DNA from: a bacterium | GTDB lineage: Bacteria > Krumholzibacteriota > Krumholzibacteriia > LZORAL124-64-63 | Assembly (NCBI GenBank): GCA_024229695.1 | Contig: JAAESD010000398.1 | Coordinates: forward strand, 1-41,613 | DNA length: 41,613 nt | Reading direction: 5' to 3' | Shown here: positions 27,723-36,262 of the stretch, piece by piece | Position numbering within the stretch: position 1 is the stretch's first letter | Layout of the letters: the number at the start of each line of letters is the position of its first letter | Notes under the pieces: model-generated | Database searches by the model: none | The model's input: only the letters and a program-made list of their open reading frames with translations | What the model was told of the DNA's origin: nothing | Translations under genes and position numbers: made by a program

Positions 27723-28724
27723 TTGAACTCTGAATACGAACTTCATGTAGAGCGAGCAATTGGCCCAGGTAAATCAAAATGTGGCGACTATTGTGACTCA
27801 ATTATTTGTGACAACGATTCAGTCGTAGCAATTTGTGTATGCGATGGCATTGGTTCTCATAGTCATGACTACCTGGCATCGGAAACGGCTTGCAAATCTT
27901 TATTGAGAGCCTTTGAAGAAGCAAACGGCAATATTGAAGATCGCATGCGCGAATCGGTTATAATTGCACATCAGGATGTATGCGATTTGAGCGGTTCTGC
28001 AGCAGGAGCAACAACAACAATTGTTTTCGTGGTCTGGGAAACTGATTGTGACCGTTATAACTATTTGAGCATAGGTGATTCAAGACTTTACCAGGTCAGC
28101 AATGATGGCATTGTTCAAATCAGTGAAGATGATACACAAGCAATACCTATTAAAATTGGTGGCAAACTTCATTTGTCTGGTGGCTCTGTCAAAACTGTAG
28201 GAGCATTGAATCGGGCTATCGGACTTGATCCTCTTGGGAAAATCAATATCCAGAAAATGCCTTTCAATAATGGTGATATGTTGGCTCTGGTTTCAGATGG
28301 TTCTCATGAACTCCAGGGATTTATGAATATTCTTGATTCAATTTATAACTCGCACTCATTGGAATCGGCCACTAGTAACAAATTATTCAACGCACAGAAA
28401 GAAATTGGCCACGACGATGCAACTATTGCACTTTTGCGCAAGTCTCTTTGCACTCCAGAACTTATCAGCCAGGTTGAGAACAGTGTTATGCAATCTGAAA
28501 AATTAAACCTGCCTAAACATCTGATTGGCAAAGTCCTGAAACTGATTTTGGACAACCTGCTTGAAACAGGTCAATCAGAGCTAATTTTGAAATTTCTTGC
28601 ATACATCAAAATGCACAAAATTAAACTGGCAAAAGAAACTATTATCCACTTACTCGATAATATTAAAGATGATGGCACCCAGGAGACTACAAAGTTATAT
28701 AGGGAATTAGTAAAACTCTGCTGA
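27723..28724 (+). CDS. PP2C-like serine/threonine protein phosphatase with C-terminal helical extension
   Basis: 333-residue cytoplasmic protein. The PP2C metal and fold motifs are in order: CGDYCDS near 20, VCDGIGSHSHD with the metal Asp near 40, AGATTTIVFVV near 98, SIGDSRLYQV near 118, ALVSDGSHEL near 190 and GHDDATIAL near 230. These support Mn/Mg-dependent phosphatase activity on phosphoproteins. The last 90 residues are helical and match nothing I know. It starts at TTG right after the M2 stop, with AAGGG 6 nt upstream; no other early start exists, so translation is coupled. It is odd to find a signalling phosphatase joined to a secreted peptidase, with no kinase gene nearby. Confidence 0.82.
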   Translation: MNSEYELHVERAIGPGKSKCGDYCDSIICDNDSVVAICVCDGIGSHSHDYLASETACKSLLRAFEEANGNIEDRMRESVIIAHQDVCDLSGSAAGATTTIVFVVWETDCDRYNYLSIGDSRLYQVSNDGIVQISEDDTQAIPIKIGGKLHLSGGSVKTVGALNRAIGLDPLGKINIQKMPFNNGDMLALVSDGSHELQGFMNILDSIYNSHSLESATSNKLFNAQKEIGHDDATIALLRKSLCTPELISQVENSVMQSEKLNLPKHLIGKVLKLILDNLLETGQSELILKFLAYIKMHKIKLAKETIIHLLDNIKDDGTQETTKLYRELVKLC

Positions 28725-28743
28725 ATTTGTTTGAACTAAAAAC

Positions 28744-28779
28744 AAAGGCCCCCAACTCTCTCGAGCTGGGGGCCTTTTT
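28744..28779. terminator. Bidirectional intrinsic terminator
   Basis: An 11-bp stem (AAAGGCCCCCA with TGGGGGCCTTT), a 12-nt loop, and T tracts on both strands (TTTTT after the plus-strand stem; A-rich sequence before it serves the minus strand). It ends the convergent PP2C and glutamate dehydrogenase transcripts. Confidence 0.92.
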
Positions 28780-28801
28780 CAACTAACTAAACAGGTTCGT
28801 A

Positions 28802-30157
28802 TTAAACGAGTCCCTGATCAATCATTGAATCAGCAATCTTCAAGAAACCACCGATATTAGCACCATTGACATAGTTGCCAGGTGTGCCAAACTCGTTAGC
28901 AGTATCTACACAGTTAGTGTGGATAGCTTTCATGATTGACATCAATTTCTGATCGACTTCTTCACGAGTCCAGGCCAGGCGCTGGCTGTTCTGAGCCATT
29001 TCCAGACCGGAAACTGCAACGCCACCAGCGTTTGCAGCTTTACCAGGACCGTACAAAATACCAGCATCAACAAACTGTACAATTCCTTTAGGAACTGTAG
29101 GCATGTTAGCGCCTTCACCAATAACATAAATACCGTTTTTCAGCAGGTTAGCTGCATCAACTTCGTTGATTTCATTTTGAGTTGCACTTGGGAAAGCACA
29201 GTCAGCTTTGTGGTTCCACAATGGGTTGTAGTCCAGGCTGTCATCACGAGCTGTATAAACTGCGCCAAACTTCTCAGCATATTCGCTTATACGTCCACGA
29301 CGGTTGTTTTTAAGATCCATGACCCAAGCCAGTTTTTCTCTGTCGATTCCAGCTTCGTCATATACGTATCCAGCAGAGTCACTAAATGTGACAGGCTTTG
29401 CACCAAGGTCCAGCAGTTTTTCAACTGTGTATTGAGCAACATTACCGCTACCAGAGACCAGACAAGTCTTGCCTTCAAGAGTCTCGCCACGAGTTTCAAG
29501 CATATTAGCTGCAAAGTAGACAGTACCATAACCAGTAGCTTCTGGTCTGATAAGTGAGCCACCCCAGTTAAGAGATTTACCAGTTAAAACACCAGTGAAC
29601 TCATTGCGTAAGCGTTTGTACTGACCGAACATGTAACCGATTTCACGGCCACCAACACCAATGTCACCAGCAGGTACATCTGTGTCAGGTCCGATGTGAC
29701 GTTGCAATTCAGTCATAAAGCTCTGACAGAACTTCATTACTTCATTGTCACTTTTGCCTTTAGGATCAAAATCTGATCCACCTTTACCGCCACCCATCAT
29801 CAGGGTTGTCAGTGAATTTTTGAAGATCTGCTCAAAAGCAAGAAACTTCAGGATGCCAAGGTTTACACTTGGGTGGAAACGCAGGCCACCTTTGTATGGA
29901 CCAAGAGCAGAGTTCATTTCAATACGAAAACCTTTGTTTACTTGGTAGTTTCCTGAATCATCCATCCATGGTACACGGAACATGATAACGCGTTCTGGCT
30001 CAACAATACGCTCCAGAATGTTTTGTTTTCTATACTCTGGACGTTTCTCCAATACTGGCCAGATAGATTCGACGACTTCGTCAACTGCCTGGATGAACTC
30101 TGGTTGTGCTTCATTTTTAGCAGCAACCTGATCTACAAAAACCTTGTAATCTGACAT
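28802..30157 (-). CDS. gdhA: Glutamate dehydrogenase (NADP-type, GdhA family)
   Basis: Cytoplasmic enzyme interconverting glutamate with 2-oxoglutarate and ammonia, 451 residues, the hexameric GdhA length. Substrate region GLRFHPSVN and KFLAFEQ, the catalytic segment MGGGKGGSDFDPKGKS, GDIGVGGREIG, the nucleotide-binding GSGNVAQYT, and the C-terminal GANIGGF are all present. ATG at 30157 has GGGAG 6 nt upstream; the frame extends to a TTG at 30220 but with no signal or homology there. It lies close to the saccharopine operon, which consumes 2-oxoglutarate and produces glutamate, so it could close that cycle. Coenzyme preference is inferred from the family type only. Confidence 0.95.
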   Translation of the reverse strand: MSDYKVFVDQVAAKNEAQPEFIQAVDEVVESIWPVLEKRPEYRKQNILERIVEPERVIMFRVPWMDDSGNYQVNKGFRIEMNSALGPYKGGLRFHPSVNLGILKFLAFEQIFKNSLTTLMMGGGKGGSDFDPKGKSDNEVMKFCQSFMTELQRHIGPDTDVPAGDIGVGGREIGYMFGQYKRLRNEFTGVLTGKSLNWGGSLIRPEATGYGTVYFAANMLETRGETLEGKTCLVSGSGNVAQYTVEKLLDLGAKPVTFSDSAGYVYDEAGIDREKLAWVMDLKNNRRGRISEYAEKFGAVYTARDDSLDYNPLWNHKADCAFPSATQNEINEVDAANLLKNGIYVIGEGANMPTVPKGIVQFVDAGILYGPGKAANAGGVAVSGLEMAQNSQRLAWTREEVDQKLMSIMKAIHTNCVDTANEFGTPGNYVNGANIGGFLKIADSMIDQGLV

Positions 30158-30166
30158 GTCTGTCTC

Positions 30167-30180
30167 CCATTTCGAAATGG
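30167..30180 (-). promoter_or_regulatory. 14-bp perfect palindrome overlapping the gdhA ribosome binding site
   Basis: CCATTTCGAAATGG ends against the gdhA Shine-Dalgarno GGGAG and shares its first G residues. As RNA it can form a 5-bp stem with a UCGA loop that would partly hide the site. A second hairpin, CAATCC-CGCA-GGATTG (30192-30207), lies just upstream in the same leader. Either could also be a protein-binding operator. Confidence 0.45.
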
Positions 30181-30227
30181 AACATATTAAACAATCCCGC
30201 AGGATTGCGCTTACTAACATGCATTAA

Positions 30228-30255
30228 AACATAGGAATCTATTGTGGGTTTGCAA
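30228..30255 (-). promoter_or_regulatory. Sigma70-like promoter of gdhA
   Basis: On the minus strand, TTGCAA (30250-30255), a 16-nt spacer and TATGTT (30228-30233) give a leader of about 65 nt before gdhA. The remaining gap to the next gene (to 30336) shows nothing else recognisable. Confidence 0.5.
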
Positions 30256-30336
30256 GAAAAATCGACACATAAAAACACAGGTTATCTCTTTATTTCACAA
30301 TACATTACAATACAGCTGTTAAATCATATACAAAGA

Positions 30337-33324
30337 CTATTTTTGTCCTGTTTTGGCCTTTTCAGGTTGAAGCACCACTGCCCTGCTTTTTCGTCCATCA
30401 ATAATTATTGTAAGTGGGTCATCAAGACTAACATGTTTCAAATATTTTGTATCATTTTCAACTTCCAGACTATCAAGCCAATCCCAATCAACTTTTCCTC
30501 CACCACTATTCAAATTCACCGTCAGGTATCCAACCTCAAAAGATGTCAGGTTCTGAAAAAAGTGAGTTCCCTGACTTGGTGTTACTTTAAAATCATCAAG
30601 GTCAGTTTCAACTATCACCGATGCTGAATTTATCTGTGACCATTCAACAGGAATGCCCAACCACCTATCGCTGCTGCCCCACCTCCCAGGACCGAGCAAC
30701 ATATACTTTCTTCCCTGGCTGCGAAGTTTGATATTCATCTGGCCAATCTCTTGAGCTATAGCAACGGTACTGCCTCTGTCAAATCGATCGCGAGGAACAT
30801 AAATAATATCAGTTACATCATCGTAAATACCATTACCTATTGCAACCTCTGTAGCCACTACTGCCTTTGGGTCATCCAATAAAGCGGCATCAAGATTATG
30901 AATAGCATAATTCCCGGCCAGTGGTCGGATTTGTAATAGTGAAAATTCACGAGTTGTGATATCACCTGCATATTCAATTTCAACGGGACAGTTCATACAC
31001 CTGCGGCCAAGCTCCAGTATTAAAGACAAAACTTCAGACAATGGAAACAGACCGGATTTCAGCACTGGTGCAAAAGAAACAATCCTGGTTCCTTTTCTGC
31101 CGATGCCCTCATAAATTGCATTATTTTCAGCAGAATATGTTGAGCCAACAGCATTAAGAGTTCCGTGTCTTTCTGCATCGAAAAGCTCCAGTGAGACAAC
31201 ATTTTCATCTTCATCAAAATGAGGATATCTATTAGGGTCACTCACATCGATTGCCTGGAATTGTCTCTGACTGTTTCGCAAAGTATCATCAACTGTTGCA
31301 AACTGCATCAACCGTTCAGGTTGCTTTGGTGAGAACCGCAAACACTGCCCGCCTTCAACTACCATCCTGCCAAGTCCAAGAGCAACCAGGGCCATTCCGT
31401 CTTCAGGGTTTGCACCTGCAGGAGGGTAATGATCCAAGGAGTGTGCAGCACCTGCAAAGTCAGGATAAAAGACATCATCATGTTTATTTCCAATAATCTG
31501 CTGAATAATTACACCCATTTTTTCTTCTTCAACACGGTTATTTGTAGAAGTAAGATAAGACTTTGCACTTGAAAAATACGTCGATGCATAAACCAGTTTA
31601 ATTGCTTCACACAACTGATCTAATCGAGTATTCAAATCCGTATGGCTGTTGGGAATCATATAGGTTCTGTAAACGCCGGCAAATGGCTGACATTGAGCAT
31701 CTTCAAGTAGACTTGATGATCGAACAGCAAGTGGATACTCAACCTGTTCCAGAAAATATCGGAGATCATCCATTATATGTTGAGGTAGTTTTTCATTTAC
31801 AAAAGCTTCAGCAATTTCACGGTCATTGTTACCGTCTAAAGCCATTTCGCGCAAATCATCTTCACCAAGAAACTGATCAAAGACATCTGTGGCAATAACT
31901 GCTGTTGGTGGAACTTTAACAGTAACATCATCAAGGTGACCACCAACATTAAGCTGAGTGATAACATGATTCATAAAAGCCAGCCCCCTGGCTTTACCAC
32001 CAAGAGAACCTGTGCCAATCCTTGTGAACCCGGCATTGGAATCAAAACTCTTCTTTGAAAAATCCAGTACAACACCAGATTGAAGCAGTCTGCGATACTT
32101 TTGCAAGGTGTCTATCAGGAAACTGCGCAAGTCATCAGCGTCGCTGAACTCACTTGCTTTAACAGGCTTGATCATTGAGGCCAGTGTAAATTTTGTTCTT
32201 GCACGCAACCAGTTGGAGTAATGATCGTGTTCTGCGTGATACATCACTGATTCATTGGGAACTTTGGGCAAAAGTTTTTCCAGCTCTCTGGTATTACTTG
32301 CTCTGGCAACTTCAGTTCCGTTTTCAAGCCTGAAAACAAAGTCACCAAATCCCAACTCATTCTGCATAAAACTTCGTAGCTCTTTATGCAGTTTAACAGA
32401 GTGTTTGTTGATAAACCCGACACCAGCTTTTTCAGCCAGTTCTCTGTTTGTACCTTCTGATGATTGCAGAACTACAGGCAACTTCGGATCATCTGATTTA
32501 AGTAATTTGATAAACTCAAGACCGGCGTCAGCTACAACTTTCCCATCGCGACTAAACCTGGCATCACAAATTGCACCAAGAACATATTTACGATATTTAT
32601 CATAAAGAGCCCATGCATCTTCAAATGTTGTGGCAAAAAGAATTTTGGGGCGAGCTCTCATGCGCAGAAGTTTTTGACTTAGATTAATACCATCAGCCAT
32701 CAACTCCTGAGTACGGTTCATAATTTCTCTGTAAATCAACGGCATATACGATGAGTAAAAACGAACTGAGTCTTCTACCACAATAATTACTCTGACATCG
32801 CCGTTATGTGTGTCATCTGCAACATTAAGTCTGTCTTCTATCATTTTGATAATTGCAACCAGCAGCTTCACGTCACCAGTCCAGACAAAAGACATATCAA
32901 CAGGGTGATCAGGAACTGAATCAATTCGTGCCAGCTCGCGCTCGTTATATCCCAAGACCATAACTGGTAATTTTTTGTCTACACTTTTAACTCTGCGTGC
33001 CAATTCAACCGGATGCATCTCCCCAATTCGAGTCATCGTGATTACCAAGTCATAGTTGTATGCATGAATCATATCCATTGCATCATTGCCACTGTTTGCT
33101 CTGGTAATTCTTGGGGCGCTACTAAGATTCAGTTCACGATATTCAGATAGAAGGAGTTCGGTAAGTCTGCCGCCACCTTCAAGGGTGAAGGCATCATAAT
33201 GGCTGGCAACCAGAAGTATATTACGCACTCGTTTGCGTATAAGTTGTTCGAAACCTGCATAGCGATCCCGACCAAGATACTGAAGTTGTTCCCAGAGATA
33301 TTCAAGGTTCTCAGATTTGGCCAT
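30337..33324 (-). CDS. Receiver-domain plus PEP/pyruvate-binding (PPDK N-terminal-like) protein
   Basis: 995 residues. The first ~170 look like a degenerate receiver (YDLVITMTRI lacks the phospho-Asp). Residues about 178-310 look like an intact receiver: acidic VVEDS, phospho-acceptor Asp in ICDARF near 248, VLQSS, and Lys in FINKHS. From about 435 to 805 is the ATP-grasp PEP/pyruvate-binding domain, with SLGGKARGLAF, LAVRSSSLLEDAQ, GGQCLRFSP and a closing EIEYAGD/LLQIRP. A C-terminal domain (about 830-995; GPGRWGSSDRWLG, GTHFFQNL) follows. The swivelling phosphohistidine domain and PEP-utilising barrel of PPDK or PEP synthase are absent, so it cannot be a complete PEP synthase. Similar proteins occur in Bacteroidetes-like genomes; the function is unknown. 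The start has AAGGAG. It lies behind the lysine operon terminator. Confidence 0.85.
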   Translation of the reverse strand: MAKSENLEYLWEQLQYLGRDRYAGFEQLIRKRVRNILLVASHYDAFTLEGGGRLTELLLSEYRELNLSSAPRITRANSGNDAMDMIHAYNYDLVITMTRIGEMHPVELARRVKSVDKKLPVMVLGYNERELARIDSVPDHPVDMSFVWTGDVKLLVAIIKMIEDRLNVADDTHNGDVRVIIVVEDSVRFYSSYMPLIYREIMNRTQELMADGINLSQKLLRMRARPKILFATTFEDAWALYDKYRKYVLGAICDARFSRDGKVVADAGLEFIKLLKSDDPKLPVVLQSSEGTNRELAEKAGVGFINKHSVKLHKELRSFMQNELGFGDFVFRLENGTEVARASNTRELEKLLPKVPNESVMYHAEHDHYSNWLRARTKFTLASMIKPVKASEFSDADDLRSFLIDTLQKYRRLLQSGVVLDFSKKSFDSNAGFTRIGTGSLGGKARGLAFMNHVITQLNVGGHLDDVTVKVPPTAVIATDVFDQFLGEDDLREMALDGNNDREIAEAFVNEKLPQHIMDDLRYFLEQVEYPLAVRSSSLLEDAQCQPFAGVYRTYMIPNSHTDLNTRLDQLCEAIKLVYASTYFSSAKSYLTSTNNRVEEEKMGVIIQQIIGNKHDDVFYPDFAGAAHSLDHYPPAGANPEDGMALVALGLGRMVVEGGQCLRFSPKQPERLMQFATVDDTLRNSQRQFQAIDVSDPNRYPHFDEDENVVSLELFDAERHGTLNAVGSTYSAENNAIYEGIGRKGTRIVSFAPVLKSGLFPLSEVLSLILELGRRCMNCPVEIEYAGDITTREFSLLQIRPLAGNYAIHNLDAALLDDPKAVVATEVAIGNGIYDDVTDIIYVPRDRFDRGSTVAIAQEIGQMNIKLRSQGRKYMLLGPGRWGSSDRWLGIPVEWSQINSASVIVETDLDDFKVTPSQGTHFFQNLTSFEVGYLTVNLNSGGGKVDWDWLDSLEVENDTKYLKHVSLDDPLTIIIDGRKSRAVVLQPEKAKTGQK

Positions 33325-33335
33325 TATCGCTCCTT

Positions 33336-33372
33336 AAAAAACAGGGGTCACCTCAATTAATGAAGCAACCCC
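33336..33372 (-). terminator. Intrinsic terminator after the saccharopine operon
   Basis: On the minus strand GGGGTTGCTTC pairs with GAGGTGACCCC (11 pairs including G-U) over a 7-nt loop, followed by TGTTTTTT. It lies between the aldehyde dehydrogenase stop and the ribosome binding site of the PEP/pyruvate-binding gene, so the latter needs its own promoter or readthrough. Confidence 0.75.
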
Positions 33373-33382
33373 ACAACCCAAG

Positions 33383-34915
33383 CTATGACTTGAATTCAAC
33401 ACCTTGAGCCAGGTGAACTTCCCCGCCCCAGTTGATAGTGTTAGTCTGCCTGCGCATATATGCTTTCCATGAATCTGAACCAGATTCACGACCGCCACCA
33501 GTCTCTTTTTCGCCACCAAATGCGCCGCCAATTTCAGCACCGGAAGTTCCGATATTGATATTAGCGATACCACAGTCGCTGCCAAGGTAGCTGATGAATT
33601 TTTCACCTTCACTCATTGAGTCACTGTAGATTGCAGACGACAGGCCTTGAGGCACATCGTTGTGCATCTTGATTGCCTGATCGACAGTCTTGTACTTCAT
33701 CACATACAGAATAGGAGCAAAAGTTTCGCTTTGCACAATTGCTGCCTTGTTTTGAATCTCGATGATTGTTGGCATTACAAAGCTGCCTTTTCTGCGCTTC
33801 ACATCGCCACCACACAAGATTTTTCCACCCTGATCAACTGCAGCTTTGATTGCGTTTTTGAAATCTGCTACAGCAGTATCGTCAATTAATGGTCCCATCA
33901 AAGTCTTCTTATTCAGAGGATCTCCAATGTTAACATTTTTGTAATTGGCAATCAGTTTCTTGAGGAACTTGTTATAAATTGAGTGATGAATAATCAAGCG
34001 ACGAGTACTTGTGCATCGCTGCCCAGCTGTTCCAACTGCGCCAAAGAATGCAGAAGCAAGAGCGCCTTTTATGTCGGCTTTTTCTGAAATAATCATGGCA
34101 TTGTTGCCACCAAGTTCCAGGATTGTGCGACCAAGACGTCCACCAACTATAGCACCAATTCTCTTACCCATCTTAGTAGAGCCAGTTGCAGAAATCAGAG
34201 GAACACGACCATCGTTAACCAGCTTTTCACCGATGACAGAACCGCGACCAACAATAACACAACTCACACCTTCAGGAACACCGTTGCGTTTGAAAACCTC
34301 GTTTGCAATATTCTGGCAAGCGATAGCTGTCAGAGGAGTCTTGCTTGATGGCTTCCAGATTGCAGTATCACCACAAACCCATGCCAGAGCAGTATTCCAT
34401 GCCCACACAGCAACAGGGAAATTAAAAGCAGTAATCAGGCCAACAATACCGAGTGGATGCCACTGTTCCATCATTCTGTGCTTAGGTCTTTCACTCTGCA
34501 GTGTTGGACCAGAGAGCATTCTTGACTGACCAACCGCATAGTCACAGATATCAATCATTTCCTGAACTTCACCGAGACCTTCAGTTAAGATCTTTCCCAT
34601 TTCCAAAGAAACCAACGCACCCAAGTCGTCTTTCTTTGCTCGCAAAGCTTCACCAAGTTGGCGAACAATTTCGCCACGTTCAGGAGCAGGAACATTTCTC
34701 CACTCAACAAATGCTTTCTGTGAAGTAGATACCATTTTTTGGTAATCTTTTGCACTGGCTTGCTCAACTTTGGCAATCACAGTTCCAGTGGTAGGATCAT
34801 TTACATCAAGAAAATCTCCACTGTTGGCAAACCATTCTCCACCAACAGAAGCTCCCTTGTTAACTTTTTTCAAACCAAGACTCTTAAAGAGTTTATTCAT
34901 TTCTTTAGGTTTCAT
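33383..34915 (-). CDS. L-2-aminoadipate-6-semialdehyde dehydrogenase (ALDH7 / antiquitin type)
   Basis: 510-residue NAD(P)-dependent aldehyde dehydrogenase. The cofactor region FNFPVAVWAWN with KPSSKTPLTA, the catalytic Glu in ELGGNNAMII and the catalytic Cys in GTAGQRCTSTRR are visible. The IGGAFGGEKETGGGRESGSD segment near the C-terminus is typical of the ALDH7 (ALDH7A1, AmaB) group. In lysine breakdown it oxidises aminoadipate semialdehyde to 2-aminoadipate, the third step after LKR and SDH, whose genes are immediately upstream. Its Shine-Dalgarno AGGAGG overlaps the SDH stop codon, so it is coupled. The assignment rests on both family type and operon context. Confidence 0.93.
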   Translation of the reverse strand: MKPKEMNKLFKSLGLKKVNKGASVGGEWFANSGDFLDVNDPTTGTVIAKVEQASAKDYQKMVSTSQKAFVEWRNVPAPERGEIVRQLGEALRAKKDDLGALVSLEMGKILTEGLGEVQEMIDICDYAVGQSRMLSGPTLQSERPKHRMMEQWHPLGIVGLITAFNFPVAVWAWNTALAWVCGDTAIWKPSSKTPLTAIACQNIANEVFKRNGVPEGVSCVIVGRGSVIGEKLVNDGRVPLISATGSTKMGKRIGAIVGGRLGRTILELGGNNAMIISEKADIKGALASAFFGAVGTAGQRCTSTRRLIIHHSIYNKFLKKLIANYKNVNIGDPLNKKTLMGPLIDDTAVADFKNAIKAAVDQGGKILCGGDVKRRKGSFVMPTIIEIQNKAAIVQSETFAPILYVMKYKTVDQAIKMHNDVPQGLSSAIYSDSMSEGEKFISYLGSDCGIANINIGTSGAEIGGAFGGEKETGGGRESGSDSWKAYMRRQTNTINWGGEVHLAQGVEFKS

Positions 34916-34924
34916 TTTGTCCTC

Positions 34925-36259
34925 CTAGACAGAACCGGGTTCTATTATTTCAATTTTTTCTTCGCAAACGATTCCCAGTTCTTCCAACTCATCAAGGACC
35001 GGGTTATAAATATCGCTGGTTATCGGACGTAGAACACCTTTAGCGGTTATGGTGCCCTCAAGTATCATACGCACTGCAATGGCAACTGGCAACGAAACAG
35101 TTCTTGCCATTGATGAATCGCCACCAGAAATTCCGTAATCAACCATCTGTGAAACAAGCTGCTCCCTGTGGCCGTCTGGATATATTGCAACAAACTGGTG
35201 CTTCATGACCAGCATATCACGTTCTCCATCGGCATAAGCTAATCTTTCCTGCATCAAAACCGACAGAGCATCAAGAGGTGTTTCAGCATCTCCAAGTGGC
35301 TTGTCCTCAAAAAATCCCAGCCAGCTCATATTGTTTACAGGTTGACAATTTGGGCAGAGTCCAAGCTTGTCTGCTACTGCAACAGCAATATCTGCATTTT
35401 CATCGCAACCGGCTAATACTCTTATCAACTCAACATAAGTGGTTGCACCACCAGGGATTTCCTGCAAACTCAGCAAACCGAATTTACGGAAATTATGAAG
35501 AGTGTCGCACCAACCCATGTTGCGCAAAGTACCACGGAACATTGTACGAATTTCTTCACCAATGCCGTAGATATCAATATAGCTCAATGAGTCGCGATTA
35601 GGATATGCCTCAAATTCACCGGCATTATCCACATGCAGAATATGCATGTCTCGGAACAGCATTTCAGGCTCAATTTCAACATGAAGTCCATATTGCAAGT
35701 AACTTGCACCGTTGCGGCTGGCAACCATCACTCCACGTGGAGCCCATGAAAACTTGTAACCAAATGGATTATTCATTGCCTCGGGTGCAGGCAACCCACC
35801 ACAATAGGAGCGAAATGAAAGTATGCTGCCACCTTTGGCATGAACTGCATCAATAACCCGCATGGCACTCATGTGATCGATGCCAGGGTCAACGCCAATT
35901 TCATTCAGCAGAGTTACACCTTTTTCAACTGCTTCATCATGCATTGCAGACATCTCATCTGAAACATACGATGCTGTGACCATCGGCTTACCAGCGTCAA
36001 GGCAGTGTCGTGCAACTACAGGATGAAACTGAAAAGGGACAAGACTGACTGTCAGATCATGATCAGCAATTAATTTCTTAAGCTCATCGTCATTTGAAAG
36101 ATCAAGTGTTATTGCTTTACCATTTGGATGGCCATCAATCATTGCTGCAGCATTCTCTACAACAATATCGCCTTGAGTTAAAGCAAAATCATTCTCCAGC
36201 AGATAACGAACCAGTGGCCTGGCAACCATTCCGGCACCAAGTACGAGAACCTTTTTCAT
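34925..36259 (-). CDS. Saccharopine dehydrogenase, glutamate-forming (SDH; Lys9/AASS C-terminal type)
   Basis: 444-residue cytoplasmic oxidoreductase that splits saccharopine to glutamate and aminoadipate semialdehyde. The N-terminal Rossmann motif VLVLGAGMVARPL is followed by SLVPFQFHP, MVTASYVSDEM, NEIGVDPGIDHM, YCGGLPAPEAMNNP and KFSWAPRGVM. All are closely like the SDH half of animal AASS and yeast Lys9. The length fits the stand-alone enzyme. ATG has GGAG 6 nt upstream inside the last codons of the LKR gene. It lies between LKR and the ALDH7-type dehydrogenase, in reaction order. Confidence 0.94.
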   Translation of the reverse strand: MKKVLVLGAGMVARPLVRYLLENDFALTQGDIVVENAAAMIDGHPNGKAITLDLSNDDELKKLIADHDLTVSLVPFQFHPVVARHCLDAGKPMVTASYVSDEMSAMHDEAVEKGVTLLNEIGVDPGIDHMSAMRVIDAVHAKGGSILSFRSYCGGLPAPEAMNNPFGYKFSWAPRGVMVASRNGASYLQYGLHVEIEPEMLFRDMHILHVDNAGEFEAYPNRDSLSYIDIYGIGEEIRTMFRGTLRNMGWCDTLHNFRKFGLLSLQEIPGGATTYVELIRVLAGCDENADIAVAVADKLGLCPNCQPVNNMSWLGFFEDKPLGDAETPLDALSVLMQERLAYADGERDMLVMKHQFVAIYPDGHREQLVSQMVDYGISGGDSSMARTVSLPVAIAVRMILEGTITAKGVLRPITSDIYNPVLDELEELGIVCEEKIEIIEPGSV

Positions 36260-36262
36260 TTA

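Noticed and set aside
30337..33324. Calling the 995-residue protein PEP synthase
   Set aside because: The phosphohistidine and PEP-utilising domains are missing, so only the nucleotide/PEP-binding part is supported.
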